Below, one piece after another: positions 10,155 through 18,001 of a DNA stretch of 41,313 nt; position 1 is the stretch's first letter, and every line of letters begins with the position of its first letter. Origin of the DNA: Treponema sp. Lineage in GTDB: Bacteria > Spirochaetota > Spirochaetia > Treponematales > Breznakiellaceae. The notes below the pieces were generated by a model that worked only from the letters and a program-made list of their open reading frames with translations, ran no database searches and had not been told where the DNA came from. The stretch covers positions 1 through 41,313 of the forward strand of contig JAITJW010000190.1 in the NCBI GenBank assembly GCA_031278715.1, in the 5' to 3' direction. The position numbers were made by a program, and so were the translations under genes.

Positions 10155-11240
10155 ATGAGTACTAATAATTTTTTGAACATGAATTCGGTAAAATTTTTTA
10201 TTGTGATAAGTTTTATCGTAATTATCATAGCGGCAGGGTGTATCATCTTAATAAGCTATATGAAACATTATAAAAATCCATCAGAACAAAAACTGATTGA
10301 AGCAGGCATACTAGAAAAGACCGTCAAAGTCGGTAATGTAGATCTAAACTATGCGGAAGGACAAAACAATGGACCGGCATTGCTTTTACTGCACGCACAG
10401 ACGCTGGATTGGTTTACTTACAGTAACGTGTTGCCGGCATTATCAAAAGAATTTCATGTATTTGCAGTGGACTATCCCGGACATGGAAAGACCATATATC
10501 CGGATAATTACCCTATGACAGCCGGCCAAATCGGAAACGATCTGGCAAATTTCATTGAGACGGTGATTGGGGAGCCTGCTTATGTAACCGGAAATTCATC
10601 GGGGGGACTTTTAACTGTTTGGTTGGCTGCCAACAGACCTGATCTGGTAAAGGCGGTTGTTTTGGAAGATCCGCCTCTGTTCTCGTCTGAATACCCTGAA
10701 ATAAAACAGACAATTGCAGACAAGCTTTTTACTGCCAGTTATAAAGCAGTTCAGGATAAACAGTATGGCGGTAATTTTCTGGATTACTGGATAGAAAATG
10801 GCACGGACTTTTTTAGAACGTATACCGGGCCATTCTCCCAGCCCTTGATTAAATTTGTTGTAGGCAATTATAAAAAAGCCAACCCCGGGAAACCGGTTGC
10901 GATAGCGTTTTTACCGATTGTTGTACAGGAAATGCTGAGGGGCTTGAATTATTACGATCCACGATTTGGCGCTTCATTTCATGAAGGAACATGGAATGAA
11001 GGTTTTGATCATGCTGATGCGCTTATGAAAATTCGTTGCCCGGCATTATTGATTCATGCTCATTTTGAGATCATGGAAGATGGTATGTTGAATGGCGCGA
11101 TGAATCAGGAACAGGCGAATCGGGCTGTTTCGTTAATCCCCAATTGTCACTATATAAAGGTTGACGCCGGCCACGTTACCAATCTGGAAGAGCCCGTCCG
11201 GTTTGTACAGATTCTTGAAGGGCATTTTTTGAGCAAGTGA
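10155..11240 (+). CDS. Membrane-anchored alpha/beta hydrolase, AT-rich
   Basis: Alpha/beta-hydrolase-fold protein of 361 residues. One transmembrane anchor at about 13-35 should leave the catalytic domain outside the cytoplasmic membrane. The core shows LLLLHAQTLDW (oxyanion region, 76-86), VDYPGHGKT (105-113), the nucleophile elbow GNSSGG with Ser-148, and the catalytic His in DAGH (His-340). Where the acid is expected the segment reads HAHFEIMEDG, so Glu-305 or Asp-309 may replace the usual Asp. The gene is visibly richer in A and T than both neighbours and has a weak ribosome site, which together point to acquisition by transfer. It is flanked by non-coding DNA on both sides, so it is probably a single-gene unit. 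Substrate unknown. Confidence 0.85.
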   Translation: MSTNNFLNMNSVKFFIVISFIVIIIAAGCIILISYMKHYKNPSEQKLIEAGILEKTVKVGNVDLNYAEGQNNGPALLLLHAQTLDWFTYSNVLPALSKEFHVFAVDYPGHGKTIYPDNYPMTAGQIGNDLANFIETVIGEPAYVTGNSSGGLLTVWLAANRPDLVKAVVLEDPPLFSSEYPEIKQTIADKLFTASYKAVQDKQYGGNFLDYWIENGTDFFRTYTGPFSQPLIKFVVGNYKKANPGKPVAIAFLPIVVQEMLRGLNYYDPRFGASFHEGTWNEGFDHADALMKIRCPALLIHAHFEIMEDGMLNGAMNQEQANRAVSLIPNCHYIKVDAGHVTNLEEPVRFVQILEGHFLSK

Positions 11241-11480
11241 ATTCGCGGCAGAGGGGAATTGTATGCCTCCCGATGTCTCCCGATGGTTTTGCCGTTGTCG
11301 TATTGGTATTGATAACAACAGTGGACAGCGGGATAGAACTGTCCCATTGCAGGTCAGGTTTAGGACCCGGTGGGGGGTGTTCCCGTAGCAGGGTGGAAAA
11401 GTATCAAATCTCATAATAAAATAAAAGCAACTAAAACCGACCAGGTTTTGGGAAAAATTCAGTGCCCGGGGGAGAAGCCC
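11241..11480. other. Non-coding stretch after the AT-rich hydrolase
   Basis: I see no convincing gene here. A plus-strand reading frame continuous with the next gene begins at 11370, but its first 37 residues are low-quality and lack a ribosome site. An AT-rich patch around 11400-11440 may hold the promoter of the next gene; no clear -35/-10 pair was found. Confidence 0.4.
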
Positions 11481-13325
11481 ATGTCCGAAATGAAAAACGA
11501 TTTTTTTTATGTGGAAACCGAAGGAGATGTCCTCAAAAATCTTAAGTTCCCAGCCGACCCCTATGGCATGAATTGGCTTGAAGGGCTTGTCCCCTGGGGT
11601 ACGGTTAAGGTTCCCGCAAATATTTCGGTGTCGGTGGCCCGGACATTCACCCCTGCCGGGACCTTGCGGGAAACCTATACCTTTACCAACATTTCTGCGT
11701 ATCCGTTTTTTACCTGTTTGGAGGATATCGGCATTTACACGCCCTTTAACGACAGTTACCACGAAGCCGCCCTGTGTATGAAAAGCCGCTGTCATGCCCA
11801 TATCTGGTGCGGCGGGACCTCAAGTTATGTAATGTGCCTCCGTATGGGCGGCGAAGCGCCGCACCTGGGCCTGATCCTTACCCGCGGGAAGCTTGGGGCC
11901 TACAGTGTTGAACGGGACATTTCACAGGCAAGCAACGACCGGGGCGACTTTATCCTCCATCCTTCGTCCCTGCGACTGGAAGCCGGTGAAAGCGCCGTTG
12001 TAGAGTGGGAACTTTTTTGGCACCAGGGGAAGGAGGATTTCTACCGCCGGCTCAAGGAATACCCCGCGTATATCGAAGTAACGGCCGATCATTTTGTGTG
12101 TTTTGAGGGGGAAAAAAGCGGCCTTGAGGTACGGCGCCGGGAAGGCCAGCCGGAGACGGAGCTTGACCCGGTGGAAACCGGCTATCCCGGTGAACTAAAG
12201 TACCTTATCAGGGGGAACGGCGTGGATGCGTGGTGTCGCCTCCTTACCCGGCCGTCCCCTGTTGACCTGGCCGCCGCCCGCTGCGCCTTTATCGCTAAAA
12301 ACCAGCAGTACCACAGGATCGGGAGTCCTTTGGACGGAGCTTACCTCATATACGATAACGAAGAGAACCACCCCTATTATACCCATACCGGCGATCACAA
12401 CGGGAGCCGTGAGCGTATCAGCATGGGGATTCTTATGACCCGGTTTCTGCGTTCCCGTCCTGACGCGGCATTGGAAACCAGCCTTAAACAGTACGTCGCG
12501 TTTGTTTTGCGGGAACTTTTCGATTCCGAGACCGGAACTGTTTTTGACGATATTAACCACGCCCTTGACCGGGTACGGCTGTACAACTTCCCCTGGTTCG
12601 CCCAATTCTTCCTGGAACTTTACGGCCTGTGGAAAGATCCGGCCTATCTGCGCTACATGTTCAGGACTCTGAATGCCTTTTACGAAAGGGGCGGCAGCGG
12701 GTTTTACGCCATCGGTATACCTATGATCGAGGCCCTGATCCGGCTTAACGGAGAAGGTTTCCGGGCCGAGGCGGAAACTTTGAGGGAACACTTCCTGAAA
12801 CACGCCGATACGGTTCTTCAAAACGGTACCGACTACCCGGCTCACGAGGTCAGGTACGAGCAGAGCATTGTAGCCCCGGCGGCGGCTATCCTTTTCCAGG
12901 CCGGCCGTTTTTCAAAAGATGAAAAATACCTTGCAGGCGCGCAACGGCAGCTTGAAATTCTCTCGCTTTTCAACGGACGGCAGCCGGACAGCTGTCTCTA
13001 CGAGGTTCCCATACGCCATTGGGACGGGTTCTGGTTTGGGAAACGCCAGCTCTACGGCGATACCTTTCCCCATTACTGGAGCGTCCTTACCGGTATGGCC
13101 TACGCCGAGTGCTGGCGGGCCTTTGGCGACGAGGAAATGCGCATGGTAGCGGAACACTCGATCCGGGCTGTCCTTGGCCTTATCCGCCCGGATGGTTCCG
13201 CGTCCTGCGCCCGCCTGTACCCCCTTTCGGTCAACGGCGTCCCGGCGAACTTCCTTGACCCCTGGGCAAATGACCAGGATTGGGGCCTCTACTACGCCCT
13301 TAAATTCTTTGACGGGGATTTTTAG
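11481..13325 (+). CDS. Putative (alpha/alpha)6-barrel glycosidase or lyase
   Basis: Protein of 614 residues starting at an ATG with GGAG seven bases upstream. The N-terminal 260 or so residues look like a beta-sandwich (TFTPAGTLRETYTFTNISAYPFFTCLEDIGIYTPF). The rest is helical with Trp/Tyr/Asp/Glu-rich loops typical of six-hairpin glycosidases and related lyases: TGDHNGSRERISMGILM, YNFPWFAQFFLELYGLW, HEVRYEQSIVAPAAAI, HYWSVLTGMAYAECWRAFG and WANDQDWGLYYALKF. No signal peptide, so it probably acts on imported oligosaccharides. I cannot place it in a numbered GH or PL family with confidence. It stands between the AT-rich hydrolase and a NitT/TauT-type importer. Confidence 0.65.
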   Translation: MSEMKNDFFYVETEGDVLKNLKFPADPYGMNWLEGLVPWGTVKVPANISVSVARTFTPAGTLRETYTFTNISAYPFFTCLEDIGIYTPFNDSYHEAALCMKSRCHAHIWCGGTSSYVMCLRMGGEAPHLGLILTRGKLGAYSVERDISQASNDRGDFILHPSSLRLEAGESAVVEWELFWHQGKEDFYRRLKEYPAYIEVTADHFVCFEGEKSGLEVRRREGQPETELDPVETGYPGELKYLIRGNGVDAWCRLLTRPSPVDLAAARCAFIAKNQQYHRIGSPLDGAYLIYDNEENHPYYTHTGDHNGSRERISMGILMTRFLRSRPDAALETSLKQYVAFVLRELFDSETGTVFDDINHALDRVRLYNFPWFAQFFLELYGLWKDPAYLRYMFRTLNAFYERGGSGFYAIGIPMIEALIRLNGEGFRAEAETLREHFLKHADTVLQNGTDYPAHEVRYEQSIVAPAAAILFQAGRFSKDEKYLAGAQRQLEILSLFNGRQPDSCLYEVPIRHWDGFWFGKRQLYGDTFPHYWSVLTGMAYAECWRAFGDEEMRMVAEHSIRAVLGLIRPDGSASCARLYPLSVNGVPANFLDPWANDQDWGLYYALKFFDGDF

Positions 13326-13359
13326 AAGAATCCGGTACTACTCCTTGAGGGTGTTATTG

Positions 13360-13368
13360 TGTTATAAC
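13360..13368 (+). promoter_or_regulatory. Extended -10 promoter candidate for the ABC operon
   Basis: TGTTATAAC reads as an extended -10 element (TGn followed by TATAAC), 53 bases upstream of the binding-protein ATG. No matching -35 box is present at the usual distance, which extended -10 promoters tolerate. Confidence 0.35.
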
Positions 13369-13420
13369 TTTGTTGCCGGATAGTGAAACCGGCTTAATCA
13401 TCGTGATAAAGGTGGTAGGT

Positions 13421-14419
13421 ATGAGAAAATTTTTCCGTATTGTTATTTGTTTGGTCGTTGCCGGCCTTTCTGCCCTGACCCCCCTGGCCGCGCGGGCCGC
13501 CAATGAGTCCGATAAGTTAGGCGAACCCTCCCGCCAGGAAGAGCTGGTGATCTACGGCCTGCGGGGGCCTTCGGGAGTCGGGATGATCCGGCTGTTTGAA
13601 GAACCCCCTGTCCTGCCTGGCGTAAAGGTTACGCTGGAAGCCCTGGCCCAGGCAAACCTGATGGCCGCGAAATTCCTGGCCGGGGAGGCAAAGATCGGCA
13701 TGCTGCCCCCCGATACGGCTGCTAAAATCGCCTCCGGCGGGAACAGGATACAGGTTGCCGCGGTTACCGGCCTGGGGATGCTGAGTCTTCTAAGCGCCGA
13801 TGTTGCGGTTGGGCGGATCGAGGACCTCAAGGGCCGTACCGTGGAGGTGGCGGGCCAGGGGGCCACCCCGGATTACGTGTTCCGCAAGATACTTCTGTCC
13901 AAAGGGCTTAGGCCCGATACCGACGTAATGTTCGGCTATTCGCTGGCCTACCCGGAGATAGCCCAGGCCCTTATAGCCGGCCGTCTGTCCCTGGCCATGC
14001 TGCCGGAACCCTTTGCCACGATGGCCCGTTCGGGGAATCAGAACCTGCATACGGTAAGCAACATCCAGGAGGAGTGGGTTGCCGCCGGAGGATCGGGGAA
14101 TTTTCCCATGACGGTACTCGTGGTGGACGGCGATTGGGCCGCGTCCCACCGCCAGGCCCTGTCCACGGTACTGGAACAGCTCAAAAACTCGATAGAGTGG
14201 GTAGTGTCCAACCCGGCGGGGGCCGGGGCCCTTGTGGAAAAGCACGACCTGGGACTCAGTGCCCCGGTGGTGGCCGCCGCAATACCGCGGAGTAACTACG
14301 TGTTCCAGAGCGCCTCCGATGCCCGGTCCGCCCTTGAAAGCCTCTACCGGACCTTCCTGGAATTTGCCCCCCAGTCTATCGGCGGCGCCCTTCCCGCGGA
14401 CAGTTTCTACTGGAAATGA
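13421..14419 (+). CDS. NitT/TauT-type ABC importer, substrate-binding protein
   Basis: Periplasmic binding protein of 332 residues. A classical Sec signal peptide ends at LAARA (about residue 26) with no lipobox. The mature part follows the NMT1/SsuA/ThiY pattern: KVTLEALAQANLMAAKFLAGEAKIGML, then GRIEDLKGRTVEVAGQGATPDYVFRKIL, then LIAGRLSLAMLPEPFATMA. ATG at 13421 has AGGTGG five bases upstream. The TGA stop overlaps the permease ATG (ATGA), so translation is coupled. Relatives bind sulfonates, taurine, nitrate, pyrimidine or other small anions and heterocycles. A sulfonate ligand would fit the nearby sulfatases, but nothing in the sequence proves it. Confidence 0.88.
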   Translation: MRKFFRIVICLVVAGLSALTPLAARAANESDKLGEPSRQEELVIYGLRGPSGVGMIRLFEEPPVLPGVKVTLEALAQANLMAAKFLAGEAKIGMLPPDTAAKIASGGNRIQVAAVTGLGMLSLLSADVAVGRIEDLKGRTVEVAGQGATPDYVFRKILLSKGLRPDTDVMFGYSLAYPEIAQALIAGRLSLAMLPEPFATMARSGNQNLHTVSNIQEEWVAAGGSGNFPMTVLVVDGDWAASHRQALSTVLEQLKNSIEWVVSNPAGAGALVEKHDLGLSAPVVAAAIPRSNYVFQSASDARSALESLYRTFLEFAPQSIGGALPADSFYWK

Positions 14420-15270
14420 ATGTTCCCCCTCCCGGAAAGCCCGGAGCCGCCCGCGGCGGCCTGTGGACCGCCCTGGGGGTTCTGATCCTGCTTCTGATCT
14501 GGGAACTGGCGGCCAGGGCCGGGGGAAGCGACATGATACTTCCCGGCCCTCTGCCGGTATTCCGCCGTTTTTTCCTGCTGATCCGGGGGGCTTCGTTCCG
14601 GAGGGCCCTTTTACACTCGTTCTTCCGGGTGTTCCTGGGGCTTCTAATCGCCGTCCCGCTGGGACTGGCCCTTGGTGTTGTAACGGGACTGGATGCCAGG
14701 GCCCGTGCTTTTTTCAAACCCCTGTTTCAGATCATCTCCGCCACTCCGGTCATGGCCGTGATCCTCATCGCGTTTCTCTGGTTCGGCCAGGAACGGACCC
14801 CGGTGTTTACCGCTTTCCTTATGGTTTTCCCGGTCATGGCCGCCACGACCTCCGAGGGTATCCGGGTGGTGGATCCCAAACTTGTGGAACTGGTTAATCT
14901 TTACGCCATTTCCCGGCCCCGGCGCCTCCAGGCCCTCTACCTGCCCGCCATCGTCCCCTTTATAGTGGGGGGCCTGCGCAGCGCCCTTTCCCTTTGCTGG
15001 AAAGTAGTAGTCGCCGCGGAGGTGCTGGTCCAGCCCCTGCGGGCCCTGGGTACGGGGATGCAGCGGGCCAAGGCCCAGCTGGAAACCGCAGAACTCTTTG
15101 CCTGGACCGCGGCTACGGTACTGGCCGCCGCGGCCGCTCAGAGCCTTTTGACCGCAGCCCTCTTTCTTTTCAGCCTCCGCCCCCGTTCCGCCGGGGCCCC
15201 TGGTTTCCCCTTCCCCCGCCTTCACAAGAATCCGCATACTGCCGCGTACCCGCGTGGACCGGAGCCCTGA
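14416..15270 (+). CDS. NitT/TauT-type ABC importer, permease
   Basis: Inner-membrane permease of 284 residues with about six hydrophobic segments. It has the SsuC/TauC layout: GLWTALGVLILLLIWELAAR first, LLHSFFRVFLGLLIAVPLGL in the middle, and the cytoplasmic EAA loop around ELVNLYAISRPRRLQALYLPAIVPFIVGG, which docks on the ATPase. The ATG overlaps the stop of the binding-protein gene by four bases. After the last membrane span, the C-terminal tail of about 35 residues is Pro-rich and unusual. It should work with the binding protein and ATPase on either side as one importer. Confidence 0.9.
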   Translation: MNVPPPGKPGAARGGLWTALGVLILLLIWELAARAGGSDMILPGPLPVFRRFFLLIRGASFRRALLHSFFRVFLGLLIAVPLGLALGVVTGLDARARAFFKPLFQIISATPVMAVILIAFLWFGQERTPVFTAFLMVFPVMAATTSEGIRVVDPKLVELVNLYAISRPRRLQALYLPAIVPFIVGGLRSALSLCWKVVVAAEVLVQPLRALGTGMQRAKAQLETAELFAWTAATVLAAAAAQSLLTAALFLFSLRPRSAGAPGFPFPRLHKNPHTAAYPRGPEP

Positions 15271-16077
15271 TTGCCGGGCATATCGATCCGCCGTCTGGAC
15301 TTCAGCTACGGGGATAACCGGATCTTCGGCGGCTTTAACCTGGAACTGGGAGAGGAGAACCCCGTAGTAATTCTGGGGCCATCCGGCTGTGGGAAGACAA
15401 CCCTGCTGTTTTTGATCGCTGGCTTAAGGAAACCCTCCGGGGGGAGCATCGCGATCCGGGACAGTTGTCCGAATACGGGCCGGACCTCCGCCGCCCCCCC
15501 AGCGGCGCTGGTTTTTCAGGAACCCCGGCTTCTCCCCTGGATGACGGCGCTTGAAAACACGGCCCTGCCCCTGCTGCGGCCTTTCGGGAAAAGGGGAGGA
15601 CGGGAACGGGCCCGTTATTTTCTGGAGCTGGCGGGCATGGGGGACAAGGCCGGGAGCTTGCCTGCCGAACTTTCCGGCGGGCAGATGCAAAGGGTTAACC
15701 TGGCCCGTGCCTTCGCCTTCCCCAGCCCGGTGATTTTGCTTGACGAACCCTTTCAATCCCTGGATATACCGCTCAAGATAGCTATAATGGACCTGGTGAT
15801 GACCATGCTGGACCGGGAACAGGGCCGCCTGGTCGTCGCCGTAACCCATGACCCCCGTGAAGCGGTGTACCTGGGGCGCCGGATCATCGTCCTGGGCAGG
15901 CCCGTGGAGGGGAAAGGCCCCGCTGTAGAGGCGGACAAGAACTCCGGCATGGTCCCCCTGGCCCCGGTGATCCCCGTATTCGACGAGATTTTGGACCTTG
16001 AACCGGCCGGCCGCTCCTATGGTTCCTCCACGGCCCTGGAACAGCGGCTCCTGGCGGCGCTGCGCGCTGTGGTATGA
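15271..16077 (+). CDS. NitT/TauT-type ABC importer, ATP-binding protein
   Basis: ATPase of 268 residues that powers the importer. It has Walker A GPSGCGKTT, Q-loop FQEPRLLPW, signature LSGGQMQR, Walker B VILLDEP and switch His in THDPREA. The start is a TTG directly after the permease TGA, with CGGAG upstream; no better start codon is nearby. The tail after about residue 220 is longer than the bare nucleotide-binding domain. It is the last gene of the plus-strand run and converges on the carbohydrate permease at 16121. Confidence 0.92.
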   Translation: MPGISIRRLDFSYGDNRIFGGFNLELGEENPVVILGPSGCGKTTLLFLIAGLRKPSGGSIAIRDSCPNTGRTSAAPPAALVFQEPRLLPWMTALENTALPLLRPFGKRGGRERARYFLELAGMGDKAGSLPAELSGGQMQRVNLARAFAFPSPVILLDEPFQSLDIPLKIAIMDLVMTMLDREQGRLVVAVTHDPREAVYLGRRIIVLGRPVEGKGPAVEADKNSGMVPLAPVIPVFDEILDLEPAGRSYGSSTALEQRLLAALRAVV

Positions 16078-16091
16078 GCGGAAAGCGCCGT

Positions 16092-16121
16092 AAGCCCGCA
16101 GATCCAAAGGCGGCCGGGCTT
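16092..16121. terminator. Hairpin between convergent genes
   Basis: AAGCCCG at 16092-16098 pairs perfectly with CGGGCTT at 16115-16121 around a 16-base loop. It lies between the ATPase stop and the end of the minus-strand permease, where a shared terminator is expected. No T-run follows on either strand, so termination is only inferred. Confidence 0.35.
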
Positions 16122-17005
16122 CATCCCTTGAGTGAGCCTATGGTAAGACCGCTTACAAAAAACCGCTGCAAGACAGGATAAAGGATAATCAGCGGCAAAC
16201 TGGAAACCAGGATAACGGCTGCTTTCAGGGCAATGCCTATACTCAGCCGGTCTGTGCTTTCCATATCCGTTGCAACGCCGCCTATCATGGAGCGCAGATA
16301 CAGCATAACCGGATATTGTTCCTGTTTCAGATACAGCATTGCGGAAAACCAGTCATTCCAAAACCCCACGACGCAGAATAACCCAATAGTCGCCAGTACG
16401 GCGCCTGACAGGGGTACTACGATACGGAACAGTATCCCGTAGTACCCCAGACCGTCTATTAACGCGGCGTCTTCCAGTTCCGAAGGAAGACCCTTAAAAA
16501 AACTGATAAGGATGATCAAATTGTAGGCACTGATGGCGCCAGGTATCAATATCGCTAAAGGGGTGTTTGACATACCCAGACTCGTTATAAGAAGATAGTT
16601 GGGGATAAGGCCGCCAGCGAAAAACATGGTAAAAACAACCATCTTCATAACCAGGGCATGGCCCCGCAGAAAAAATTTGGAAAGGGGATAGGCAAAGATC
16701 ACGCTGGAAAAAAGCGAGATGAAGGTTCCTGCGGAAGTATAAAAGAGGGTATTCCCATAGGAACGAAAAAAACTTGGATGATGAAAAATCTTGTCGTAGG
16801 CTTCGATAGAAAAATCTACCGGCCAGATGCCCACCTGTCCGTTATAAATAGCCCTTGTGGAGGAAAAGGAAAGGGCAAACATATTCAAAAACGGGATAAG
16901 GCACACCGCCAGTGAAAACAACATTATTCCATAAATCACAAAATCAAACGCGGTAAACCGGTGAAGTCTGGTTTTACGCCGCCGCTTAGGGTACAAGGTA
17001 TTCAT
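16121..17005 (-). CDS. Carbohydrate ABC importer permease, LplC/YtcP type
   Basis: Inner-membrane permease of 294 residues with about six hydrophobic spans. Family markers include the LIPFLNMFALSFSS start, FFAGGLIPNYLLITSLGM in the middle, and the EAA loop EDAALIDGLGYYGILFRIVVPL that contacts the ATPase. The C-terminal RFFVSGLTIGSLKG matches the common KRYFVKGVMIGAVKG ending of the group. It is the third gene of a minus-strand set (binding protein, LplB-like permease, this). No ATPase gene is in the set; such importers usually share one MsmK-like ATPase encoded elsewhere. Its job depends on the binding protein upstream, which appears truncated. Confidence 0.92.
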   Translation of the reverse strand: MNTLYPKRRRKTRLHRFTAFDFVIYGIMLFSLAVCLIPFLNMFALSFSSTRAIYNGQVGIWPVDFSIEAYDKIFHHPSFFRSYGNTLFYTSAGTFISLFSSVIFAYPLSKFFLRGHALVMKMVVFTMFFAGGLIPNYLLITSLGMSNTPLAILIPGAISAYNLIILISFFKGLPSELEDAALIDGLGYYGILFRIVVPLSGAVLATIGLFCVVGFWNDWFSAMLYLKQEQYPVMLYLRSMIGGVATDMESTDRLSIGIALKAAVILVSSLPLIILYPVLQRFFVSGLTIGSLKG

Positions 17006-17019
17006 TTTTGTACTACCCC

Positions 17020-17979
17020 TTAAAACAACGATTCGCTGGTCAGTTTACGGCTGAGCCTGTTTGAACCCTGCACCAGAATAACCCCCACGACACCGAGGAA
17101 CAAGCCCATGGCCGTACCGTATGAATAATTCGGCGAGGAGCCGGAGATGCCCGCACTGCCGACTATCCCAACCCGGTATACCATGGTAGACAGCACGTCG
17201 CTGACATAGGAATTTGCCGGGGTATAGAGTAGCAGGACCTTCTCGAACGACACTGAAAGTATGCTCCCCATCCGGAGGATAAGGAGCATCATGACCGTAG
17301 GCAGTATAGACGGGATGGTAACATACCATATCTTCTTGATACGCCCCGCCCCGTCTATTTCCGCGGCTTCAAACAATTCGTGGTTAATATTCGTAATGGC
17401 GGCCAAGTATATGATAGCGCTCCAGCCGGTAGACTGCCAGGTATCGGACAGGACATAGATGGGGCGGAACCATTCGGCGAGATTCATGAAATAAATGGGG
17501 GCTATGCCGAAATTTCCGAGAAATTTGTTCAGAAGCCCCCCTGAAGGGGAGAGCAGTTGTTCCATCATGGTAACGACCACCACTACGGAAATAAAATACG
17601 GCATGTAGGAAACGGTCTGAACTACTTTCTTGAACCATTTAATCCGCGCTTCGCTAAGGATTATCGCGAAGATAATGGGCAGCGGGAAATTAACAACAAT
17701 ACCAAACAGGGATAGTTGAATTGTATTCCGGAGGGCACGTAAAAACATCGGGTCTTTCAAAAAACGTTCGAAATACATAAAACCAACCCATTCGGTTCCC
17801 CAAGGCCCCAGGCCGGGACGGTAACGCCGGAAGGCGAGAATATTCCCGAACATGGGCAGGTACTTAAAAACAATGAAATAAATAATGGGTACCAGCATCA
17901 TGGAATAAAGGGCCCAATATTTACGAAAATATGCCGTATTTTTTACTGCCCCGGGTAGCGCTGTTTGTTTCTTTCCCAT
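17020..17979 (-). CDS. Carbohydrate ABC importer permease, LplB type
   Basis: Inner-membrane permease of 319 residues. Characteristic segments are YWALYSMMLVPIIYFIVFKYLPMFG at the first span, SYMPYFISVVVVVTMMEQLL, and the EAA loop NHELFEAAEIDGAGRIKKIWYVTIPSILPT. The ATG has GGGAGG nine bases upstream and follows the binding-protein stop by 22 bases. Partner permease lies 14 bases downstream. The pair belongs to the polygalacturonan/oligosaccharide (LplB-LplC) class of importers. Both permeases look intact. Confidence 0.93.
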   Translation of the reverse strand: MGKKQTALPGAVKNTAYFRKYWALYSMMLVPIIYFIVFKYLPMFGNILAFRRYRPGLGPWGTEWVGFMYFERFLKDPMFLRALRNTIQLSLFGIVVNFPLPIIFAIILSEARIKWFKKVVQTVSYMPYFISVVVVVTMMEQLLSPSGGLLNKFLGNFGIAPIYFMNLAEWFRPIYVLSDTWQSTGWSAIIYLAAITNINHELFEAAEIDGAGRIKKIWYVTIPSILPTVMMLLILRMGSILSVSFEKVLLLYTPANSYVSDVLSTMVYRVGIVGSAGISGSSPNYSYGTAMGLFLGVVGVILVQGSNRLSRKLTSESLF

Positions 17980-18001
17980 CTTGATCCTCCCCTGTCCGCG
18001 C

